Shown here piece after piece: positions 1 to 5,426 of a stretch of DNA of 5,426 bases (positions within the stretch are counted from its first letter, which is position 1; each line of letters starts with the position of its first letter). The notes below the pieces were generated by a model. That model was given only the letters and a program-made list of their open reading frames with translations. It had not been told where the DNA came from and did no database searches. Made by a program: the position numbers and the translations under genes. The stretch is from CAYFVR01 sp046541515 (GTDB lineage: Bacteria > Desulfobacterota > Desulfobacteria > Desulfobacterales > Desulfococcaceae). Where the stretch lies: the NCBI GenBank assembly GCA_046541515.1, contig JBKHDD010000252.1:1-5426 (forward strand), written 5' to 3'.

Positions 1-3000
1 CCGCCGGCGATGCCCGTCAGCGCCTCCTCGGCGTTCATCCAGGCGGCGTGGCCGTCGGCGGTCACGACCTCCTCGGGCAAGAAGTCGAAATACCGGGCAA
101 AGCCTTTCTTCCAGAACATCCCCTGCTCGTAGTCTTCCAGGTACAAGGTCCAGAAATCCTCCTCCAACCATCCCGGCCCCTCGTAGGCGCCGGCGGAGGC
201 GAACTGCCAAACGCCCCAGGACCTTCCCGGAATGCGGAGGGAGGCCCGGTAGACGTCGTCGGCCCAGAGGGCGTCGCCGGAAAAGGAAAAGTAGCCCTCG
301 CCCCAGAACTCGGACAGCCAGGCGTCGTTGACGACCACGTCGTCGGCCAGGAATTCCGGCGGCAAGTCCACTTGATCGAAAACCACCGGGAGCAGGTACC
401 CTTCGGTATCAAATTCCGGAAATTCCGGGTCCACAAACGCCGGGAGCATCTCTCCCACCAGAATGCCGGCGCCGCCGTTGGGATCCACGAAGACGCCGCC
501 CAGACCGCCGGTGAGGAGGCTTTCGCCAAATTCCGGATCGTCCACCCGCAGGCCGTCGGCCACCGCCACGTAGGCGCCGCCATCCGGAGTGACCGCGTCC
601 AGGGAATCGGGCGCGGCGCTGTACAACGGATCGGAAAACCAGATTTCGGCGGGGGAGGCGGGGTCACGGTCGTAAAACCCGTAGAAGAAAAACGGCGCGC
701 CGTCCCCGGTCCACGGCGAATCCAGCCCCTCCAGAAAGCCGCCCAAAAACGCCGCTTCCTCCAGAATCCAAAACTCCGCGTCCAGCGGAACCGCCGTCCA
801 GCCGCTCGCCAGCACTTCGCTTTGGAAAGCCGACACCTCGAACGGCACGTCGGTAATGGCGATTCCGGTCGCCGTGCCGGTTCCGCCCAGGCCGTCCGGA
901 TTTAGCGTGCCCCCGGCGTATCCGGAAAAGCGGGTCCGGACCTCGCCGTCCAGCCCGGCAATGGCCGCCTGACCCGCCCGGACCCGTCCGGCCCAAACGC
1001 CGCCGTCCCACCGCAACAACCGGAACGCCGCTTCCACCCGGTCGTTGGCGGGACCGGTGAGCCGAAGCACCGTATCTTCGGCGGGCGGTTGATTGGCGGC
1101 CACCGTCACCGACTCGCTGGCCCAGAGCGCGTCCGGACCGCCGGCCCGATGGCGGAAAAAGGTCACGTCGTCCATGCGCACCGAAAACCCGTCGCGGGAA
1201 CCGGAGAGCGTTGTGCGGCCCAACTCGATGGAGGGGATCGCCAGGGCGAAGAGCGATTCCTCTCCGGCCGCCGCCCGGGTCATGGCCAAAAAGCGGCGGG
1301 TCTCGATCCCGGTCCAGCTCTCCACCAGCGCCCAGGTCCCGGCTTCCAGGGAGATGGCCCCGAGGAAATCGCCGCCGCCCACGCCGGTTTCGCCGGTGGC
1401 CAGGTCGATCCAGCCCATGCGGCCGATCCCGCCCTCCAGCGCGTTGCCCGCGTAGGCTCGTTCCCAGATGTAACTGTCCTCCCCCGGGAAGGCCAGCGGG
1501 ATGATCCACTGGCTCGGGGCATTTTCACCCGCCTGAAACCGCCCGCTGGACAGGACGCTGGCGGTGAACCAGGGCTGGTTGCCCACTTGGTAGCGGCGAA
1601 GGGCCGCGTCGTCCACGCCAATGCGCCCGGATCGCTCGCCGTTGCCCTGGAGAAATTCCCCTTGGAGTTCCGCGGCCCGCGCCGAAAGGTCGGTTCGGGA
1701 CAGCCGTTCCGGAAGGTCCCCCGGCCGGAAGGGGCCGGCGGCCATGGGCGCGGCCTGAAATCCGCCGCCCGCCACCAGGGTTCCGTCCCCGAAAAATGAG
1801 CCGAAGGTCGCCCCCAAGGCGTTGTTCCCCGAAGAATTGAACCGGGGATTCCGGGCCACGCCCAAGCGTCCCTCGCCGTCCACGGCGAGCCACGATCCGA
1901 AGCCTTCCAGCCCGGCCTCGCCGCCGCCGAAATCCGTCCGCCGTCCCGCCAGAAAGCCGATGGCGATTCCGCCGTCCTTGTCCAGTAGCGCGATATCGTT
2001 GTTAAAGGTGGACCAGAACACCGGGGCCGGGGAAAATTCCGAGAACCAGCCGCCGAAAAACTCAAAAAAGGCCGGCGCTTCGGGGAATCCAAACCAGGCC
2101 GGTTCCACCCCCAGAATTTCCGCCGCGAAATCGCCGGCGGGGATGGTTTGCCAGCGGCCGTCGGCGTCCGGACCATGGCCGAAAAAGCGGGCGGAAAATC
2201 CGGTGGCGTAGGCGTCTTCCACCGCCTCGGGCGCGGTTTCCGTGAAGGGCCGGTCGGGTCGGGCGTCCTCCGGGTTCCCCGCTCCACCGCCGAAATCCAG
2301 GGGACCATCCCCGAAGTCCATCATCCCGTCGCCCCCGTCCCGGGGCATTCGGAAATCCCCTTCGGCCAAAAACCCCTCGGCTTCGGGAAAGCCGCCGCCC
2401 TCGCCCACGAAACCCAGCTCGATGGAATCGCCGTCGTCCAAATCGCCGAACCCTTCGGGCAACATCCCGGCGTCGGGGCGGGGCCGGGGGCCGTCTCCCG
2501 AAAAACTCTTCGGGCCTTCCTCCATTCCGTCCGGCCCATCGGGTCCACCGGCGTCGGAGAATCTGAAATCATCGCTTTCCGGCGCGGCGGGGGGCGGCGC
2601 TTCGGCCTCCCGAGGCGCGTCCCCGGGCGGCGGCGCCGAAGCGTCCGGCGGGCCGTCTCCCGGAGCGCTCTCGTCGTCCGAATCGGGACCGGGTTTTCCT
2701 GCGGACGGCCGGTCGTTGGCGGCGGTCAACCCGCCCGCTTCGGCCCCTTCCGACGGGGCGTCCACCGCGTTCTGTTCCATCTCCAGGGGGGTGGCCCGGC
2801 GAATCCGGGGCGGTTGAAACCGGTCGGCCGCGATCATGGTTTGCCCGGCCAGAATGCGCCGGATTTCATCGGGTTTGCCGAGGCTGTAGCAATACCCCTC
2901 GCCCTCCAGGAAAATGGCGCCGGTGATTTCGGCCTGATGATAGGCCACGAAATCGGTGCCCCGCACGCCGATCACCGCCGTTTCGGTGCGGACTTCAAAG

Positions 3001-3377
3001 GTTCCGGGAACCAGCTCCCGGGCCCGCTCCACGATGTTTCGGACCTTCCCCCGAAAAAGTTGGAGCATGGTTTTGGGATTTTCGTCCCCGATCAGGTGCC
3101 GGGCGATTTCCAGCCGGGAACCGGGACCGATCCGAAGCCGGGCGCCGTCGGACAGTTCGATTTCGGCCCGGGCCTCGCTTTTGGTCCGGACGATGTCGCC
3201 CGCGGCCACCCCGTCGCCCACGGAAACAATCCGGGCGGCGTCATCGTCCCGGGTCAGGTCCACCTCGCCGATGACGACGGTGAATTCCCCGGCCGACCGG
3301 GCGAAGGCGGCCGGAACAAACATCTGGAAAATGGCGAGAGAACAGAGCGCCGCAAAGGCGAAACGGGGACGGGGCAT
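1..3377 (-). CDS. Large exported FecR-domain protein, 3' end cut by window edge
   Basis: One stop-free frame runs from an ATG at 3377-3375 to the left edge, giving at least 1125 residues with no stop seen. GGAGG lies 6 nt before the ATG. Residues 1-26 form a Sec signal peptide (basic MPRPR start, hydrophobic core, AFA end). Residues about 32-160 are a FecR domain: a VGDGVAAGDIVRT segment, then LSDGARLRIGPGSRLEI, then LFRGKVRNIV, and the typical IGVRGTDF motif at 136-143. Residues about 204-385 are an acidic Pro/Gly/Asp/Ala-rich linker. From about 390 onward is a Gly- and aromatic-rich, probably beta-rich region that I cannot assign to a family. Classical FecR is an inner-membrane anti-sigma regulator. 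This protein has a cleavable signal peptide and no visible transmembrane anchor or cytoplasmic part, so I infer a periplasmic or surface role. It lies downstream of the TPR/barrel gene on the same strand, 183 bp away. The FecR call is strong; the function of the rest is unknown. Confidence 0.88.
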   Translation of the reverse strand, partial: MPRPRFAFAALCSLAIFQMFVPAAFARSAGEFTVVIGEVDLTRDDDAARIVSVGDGVAAGDIVRTKSEARAEIELSDGARLRIGPGSRLEIARHLIGDENPKTMLQLFRGKVRNIVERARELVPGTFEVRTETAVIGVRGTDFVAYHQAEITGAIFLEGEGYCYSLGKPDEIRRILAGQTMIAADRFQPPRIRRATPLEMEQNAVDAPSEGAEAGGLTAANDRPSAGKPGPDSDDESAPGDGPPDASAPPPGDAPREAEAPPPAAPESDDFRFSDAGGPDGPDGMEEGPKSFSGDGPRPRPDAGMLPEGFGDLDDGDSIELGFVGEGGGFPEAEGFLAEGDFRMPRDGGDGMMDFGDGPLDFGGGAGNPEDARPDRPFTETAPEAVEDAYATGFSARFFGHGPDADGRWQTIPAGDFAAEILGVEPAWFGFPEAPAFFEFFGGWFSEFSPAPVFWSTFNNDIALLDKDGGIAIGFLAGRRTDFGGGEAGLEGFGSWLAVDGEGRLGVARNPRFNSSGNNALGATFGSFFGDGTLVAGGGFQAAPMAAGPFRPGDLPERLSRTDLSARAAELQGEFLQGNGERSGRIGVDDAALRRYQVGNQPWFTASVLSSGRFQAGENAPSQWIIPLAFPGEDSYIWERAYAGNALEGGIGRMGWIDLATGETGVGGGDFLGAISLEAGTWALVESWTGIETRRFLAMTRAAAGEESLFALAIPSIELGRTTLSGSRDGFSVRMDDVTFFRHRAGGPDALWASESVTVAANQPPAEDTVLRLTGPANDRVEAAFRLLRWDGGVWAGRVRAGQAAIAGLDGEVRTRFSGYAGGTLNPDGLGGTGTATGIAITDVPFEVSAFQSEVLASGWTAVPLDAEFWILEEAAFLGGFLEGLDSPWTGDGAPFFFYGFYDRDPASPAEIWFSDPLYSAAPDSLDAVTPDGGAYVAVADGLRVDDPEFGESLLTGGLGGVFVDPNGGAGILVGEMLPAFVDPEFPEFDTEGYLLPVVFDQVDLPPEFLADDVVVNDAWLSEFWGEGYFSFSGDALWADDVYRASLRIPGRSWGVWQFASAGAYEGPGWLEEDFWTLYLEDYEQGMFWKKGFARYFDFLPEEVVTADGHAAWMNAEEALTGIAG

Positions 3378-3383
3378 GATGCA

Positions 3384-3388
3384 CCTCC
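3384..3388 (-). promoter_or_regulatory. Ribosome binding site of the FecR-domain gene
   Basis: On the minus strand GGAGG is followed by the 6-nt spacer TGCATC and then ATG. This is an ideal Shine-Dalgarno arrangement. It fixes the start of the FecR gene at 3377, because the signal peptide begins directly after it. Confidence 0.8.
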
Positions 3389-3445
3389 GGCGGCGGGGGA
3401 CGAAAAGCGCCGCGGTGAAGTGATTTTTGGGATGAGGACGGGGCT

Positions 3446-3456
3446 GGCTTAAAACC
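3446..3456. repeat. Direct repeat, distal copy of putative target-site duplication
   Basis: GGCTTAAAACC here is identical to 3558-3568. The flanking bases differ on both sides (T versus G before, A versus G after), so the repeat is exactly 11 bp. This copy contains a second copy of the TPR/barrel gene's stop-codon region, now left stranded in the leader of the FecR gene. Confidence 0.65.
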
Positions 3457-3557
3457 AATACCGTTCATTTTACCGGAAAAACGGTAGGGGCGAATCGCAT
3501 TCGCCCTTGTCAATTTGGCACGATTGACCCATTGGACTTTCAAAGTGAACGGTATCG
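3457..3557. mobile_element. MITE-like non-coding insertion of about 101 bp
   Basis: The element is bounded by inverted repeats: ATACCGTTCA at 3458-3467 matches TGAACGGTAT at 3546-3555 perfectly. The pairing extends through one G-T wobble (3468:3545) and three more pairs (3469-3471 with 3542-3544), giving a 14-bp stem. Three hairpins sit inside: TACCG/CGGTA (3471-3475 and 3482-3486), GGGCGAAT/ATTCGCCC (3488-3495 and 3499-3506) and GTCAAT/ATTGAC (3509-3514 and 3523-3528). It contains no reading frame of interest and is visibly less GC-rich than the flanking genes. An exact 11-bp direct repeat flanks it, as expected of a target-site duplication. It lies just after the stop codon of the TPR/barrel gene. 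It would have to be moved in trans by a transposase not present here. The exact ends are uncertain by 1-2 bases. An alternative is a structured intergenic regulator or terminator, but the flanking duplication favours insertion. Confidence 0.62.
3488..3506. repeat. GTAGGGGCGAAT-type palindrome (8-bp stem, 3-nt loop)
   Basis: GGGCGAAT and ATTCGCCC form a perfect 8-bp stem around the loop CGC, preceded by GTAG. From memory, palindromes beginning GTAGGGGCG are dispersed in multiple copies in various Desulfobacterota, Cyanobacteria and other genomes; I could not check this. In RNA it would also be a stable hairpin in the gap between the two genes. No clean U-tract directly follows it on either strand, so I do not call it an intrinsic terminator. 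Confidence 0.5.
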
Positions 3558-3568
3558 GGCTTAAAACC
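3558..3568. repeat. Direct repeat, gene-proximal copy overlapping the TPR/barrel stop codon
   Basis: GGCTTAAAACC here covers the last Phe codon and the TAA stop of the TPR/barrel gene, read on the minus strand as TTT TAA. Because the duplicated target includes the stop, the insertion leaves the encoded C-terminus intact. Confidence 0.65.
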
Positions 3569-5147
3569 GCTTTTCCAAACCCAGGGTGTAAATGCTGCGC
3601 CGGTAGTCGTACACGGGGAGGTTGGAATTGGCCGCCGTGCGGTTGTGCTGAAGAATGACGAAGGTCTCCGAAAGCGGCTCCCAGGTCAGGCCGAAGGCGT
3701 ACTGGTAAATCTCGTCGTCCCGCTCGGTATTGAAAACCGTATGGACGTTGTCATAGTCTTTGAGAAGGACCTCGCCGCTGATCTGAAAGCTGAGCGATTC
3801 CCAAACGGGCAATGACGCGCCGGCGGAAAACCGGTTGCCCCGGTTTTCCCAGTTGGCCCCGTCGGTATTGTCCCGCTCGAATTCATACCGCAAATTCAGA
3901 AAGGCGTCCTCCCCCAACAGCCAAATCCAGGAGGCGGCGACCGTAAAGCCGTCGCTGTCCCGGTCCTCGTCGGCCAGGAGAGGCGGCGCGTATTCCCGGA
4001 AGAGGTAGCCCGCCCCGGCCTCCAGGAGGTGGCGTTCTCCGGCCAGAAATCGAAACAGCGGCCCCACTTCGGCCTCGGTGACGTATTCTTTGTAGCTGGG
4101 GTCCCGGACCAGCGAGTGGGTGACCCGTCCGGAAAGGTTGGCGGAAAACCGTCCGAAGCTGTATCCCGGCAAGACCGAGAGGCTGTTGGTGATGGCGTCG
4201 TAGGCGGTGGAATTGTCGTGATGAAACCGGCCGCCAAGCAAATACTGGGCGTTGAAGCGCCACGGCCCTTCCAAATTCGGCGCGTAGTTGACCCGGGCGG
4301 AGACGCCCATGGCCGCGGTTTCCCGGTCGGCGTCGGCCGAAACGCCGGCGGCCAGAGGATCGGAAGGTTCAAGAATCAGGTTGGAATCGTACTGGCCAAG
4401 GACGCCCACCGTGAACCGCAGGGGCCGGGTCAGCTTGATCCGCCGGTCCAGGGCGTCCCGGTAGCGCCGGGCGAAGTCGGCAAGGTCCGAAGTGGGGTCG
4501 AAAAGAATCGCGGCGTCCAATTGATCCCGCGCCTGGGCGAATTGCCGGTCGCCCAGATAGGTGAGGGCGATGTTGTAGTCGGCGGACTGGGCCAGGTCCG
4601 GGTTGATCTCCTTGGCCCGGCGGAAACTGGCCACCGCGCCTTCCACGTCGCCTTCCTTTTGAAGAATCAGTCCCTTGAGAAAGGCGGTCCGCGCCGGAAA
4701 GATTTCCTCCCGCTCGGCCAACTCCACCCATTGACGGGCCTCGCCGGGCCGGTCGAGCTGAAGCAACGCGTAGGCCAATTCGACCACGGCGTCCCGGATG
4801 CGCGGGGTGAGCCGGACGGCGTCGCGCAGGTGGGGCAGGGCGGCCTGGAAGTCCAGCCGCTGCTTGTGGGCCATGCCCAGCATGAAGGCGGCCACCGAGG
4901 ATTCCGGTGCCGCCTCCCGGGCTTCGCGCAGCAATTCCGCCGCCTCCTCGTAATTTTCTGCCCGGTACTCGCGAACCCCGGCCTCCAGCAAACTTTCCGC
5001 CGGCGCCGCCGGAGATTCGGCGCCGGGCACGATGCCGGGTTCGGAGGATGATTCGGAGGATGGTTCCGGGGCCTGGGCGTGGACCGAAATTGCGACGAAC
5101 GCCGCCAACAGCGCCGGCCAGAGGGGCAAAAGGAATCGATTGCGCAA
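3561..5147 (-). CDS. TPR-repeat outer-membrane beta-barrel protein
   Basis: The product is about 528 residues from a TTG start, or 532 from the ATG at 5159-5157. I prefer TTG because GGAGG (5157-5153) lies 5 nt before it, whereas the ATG has no Shine-Dalgarno sequence and itself overlaps the GGAGG. From TTG the N-terminus is a clean signal peptide: MRNRF, a Leu/Ala/Val core, and cleavage near VHAQA. A Ser/Glu/Pro linker follows. About five TPR-like helical hairpins occupy residues 53-219 (alternating Gly/Ala/Tyr pattern and NPD or DPT turns). From about 241 to the end alternating aromatic strands (for example YDSNLIL, FSANLSGRV, FLNLRYEFERD) suggest a beta-barrel. The protein ends YTLGLEKRF, with the terminal Phe expected of a BamA-inserted barrel. 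The TPR-plus-barrel plan resembles the Slam/DUF560 group, which helps surface proteins reach the outside, but I see no diagnostic motif proving membership. It lies upstream of the FecR gene and is probably co-transcribed with it. Confidence 0.88.
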   Translation of the reverse strand: MRNRFLLPLWPALLAAFVAISVHAQAPEPSSESSSEPGIVPGAESPAAPAESLLEAGVREYRAENYEEAAELLREAREAAPESSVAAFMLGMAHKQRLDFQAALPHLRDAVRLTPRIRDAVVELAYALLQLDRPGEARQWVELAEREEIFPARTAFLKGLILQKEGDVEGAVASFRRAKEINPDLAQSADYNIALTYLGDRQFAQARDQLDAAILFDPTSDLADFARRYRDALDRRIKLTRPLRFTVGVLGQYDSNLILEPSDPLAAGVSADADRETAAMGVSARVNYAPNLEGPWRFNAQYLLGGRFHHDNSTAYDAITNSLSVLPGYSFGRFSANLSGRVTHSLVRDPSYKEYVTEAEVGPLFRFLAGERHLLEAGAGYLFREYAPPLLADEDRDSDGFTVAASWIWLLGEDAFLNLRYEFERDNTDGANWENRGNRFSAGASLPVWESLSFQISGEVLLKDYDNVHTVFNTERDDEIYQYAFGLTWEPLSETFVILQHNRTAANSNLPVYDYRRSIYTLGLEKRF

Positions 5148-5152
5148 GGAAA

Positions 5153-5157
5153 CCTCC
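5153..5157 (-). promoter_or_regulatory. Ribosome binding site deciding a TTG start
   Basis: Minus-strand GGAGG is followed by TTTCC and then TTG. The overlapping ATG at 5159-5157 lies inside this site and has only pyrimidine-rich sequence upstream, so the TTG codon four residues later is the better start. Confidence 0.6.
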
Positions 5158-5159
5158 AT

Positions 5160-5426
5160 CGACGGCGGGTGGAAGGGGACCGGAGGGGAGCCGGCCGGCC
5201 GGTGGATTTGTCCGCGACGGGCGTCTTGGACCGATAGAAAATCGATTAACGGAATTTCCCGGAAAGATCAAGGCGACATCCGGGCGGATTTGGCTGTATT
5301 TCGCGGGGGGAAAAGAAGGAAACGGGGCTGCGAAATCCCCGACGCATTCGACTTTCGACGCTCCATAATTTTTCAAAAAGAGGAAAGAAGAAGAGGCGGC
5401 CCGTTCCGTTCCTTTTCCACTGACCG
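5160..5426 (-). promoter_or_regulatory. Leader region upstream of the TPR/barrel gene, no gene seen
   Basis: I see no convincing coding region or structured RNA in these 267 bp. The region has AT-rich pockets unlike the genes, including a purine-rich tract on the plus strand at about 5376-5396. The best promoter guess on the minus strand is TTGATC (5271-5266), a 16-nt spacer, then TTAATC (5249-5244). The -10 match is poor, so this is only a candidate. The promoter of the two-gene unit most likely lies here or just beyond the right edge. Confidence 0.3.

Noticed and set aside
62..1509. Two adjoining minus-strand frames (62-667 and 664-1509) that could look like a small operon
   Set aside because: Both are out-of-phase shadows of the continuous FecR frame. 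The second is almost entirely Gly/Arg-rich, and neither has a ribosome site or a domain.
1280..2308. 342-codon open frame on the minus strand
   Set aside because: It overlaps the FecR frame in another phase, has a Pro/Arg/Ser/Trp-rich composition and no recognisable domain. Same-strand shadow.
2148..3452. 434-codon open frame on the plus strand
   Set aside because: It lies antisense to the FecR gene and its linker. The opposite frame has a signal peptide, an ideal ribosome site and a recognisable domain, while this one is a Pro/Gly/Arg-rich shadow typical of GC-rich DNA.
3458..3555. Intrinsic terminator between the two genes
   Set aside because: There are several hairpins, but none is directly followed by a clean U-tract on either strand. 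The flanking direct repeat points to insertion instead. Some attenuation remains possible.
4029..5051. 340-codon open frame on the plus strand
   Set aside because: Antisense shadow of the TPR/barrel gene, whose TPR repeats and terminal beta-strand motif show which frame is real.
4369..5376. 335-codon minus-strand frame beginning in the leader
   Set aside because: Most of it is an out-of-phase Gly/Arg/Pro-rich translation of the TPR region, with no Shine-Dalgarno sequence at its start.
1..5426. tRNA, rRNA, CRISPR array or transposase gene
   Set aside because: No regularly spaced repeats, no tRNA-like cloverleaf with CCA or conserved loops, no rRNA motifs, and no transposase-like protein in any frame examined.

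Overview
The window is GC-rich DNA from a Gram-negative bacterium. Two proteins with export signals, one of them ending in an apparent outer-membrane beta-barrel, show this directly. The combination of a FecR-domain exported protein, a TPR/beta-barrel protein and a GTAGGGGCGAAT-type palindrome suggests an uncultured Desulfobacterota-like (deltaproteobacterial) lineage. That placement is from memory of gene style and is low confidence.

Layout: everything coding that I can support lies on the minus strand, so the window reads from right to left. From 5426 to about 5148 is a leader region with no convincing gene, which probably carries the promoter. From 5147 (TTG start; an ATG at 5159 is the alternative) to 3561 is a protein with a signal peptide, about five TPR-like repeats and a C-terminal beta-barrel ending in Phe. 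Then comes a 183-bp intergenic gap, most of which is a compact mobile-looking element of about 101 bp. It has 14-bp terminal inverted repeats and three internal hairpins, and it is flanked by an exact 11-bp direct repeat that looks like a target-site duplication. From 3377 to the left edge is one uninterrupted reading frame of at least 1125 codons. It encodes an exported FecR-domain protein with a long acidic Pro/Gly/Asp-rich linker and a large Gly/aromatic-rich C-terminal region of no family I recognise. It is cut by the window edge.

How the parts fit: without the inserted element the two genes would be 71 bp apart, as in an ordinary operon. The TPR/barrel protein would sit in the outer membrane with its TPRs in the periplasm. 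The FecR protein would be exported past the inner membrane, and it lacks the cytoplasmic and transmembrane parts of the classical anti-sigma FecR. A natural but untested reading is that the barrel protein handles, anchors or displays the large FecR protein at the cell surface. The possibly undescribed items are this two-gene pairing, the large FecR C-terminal region, and the small clover-like insertion between the genes.
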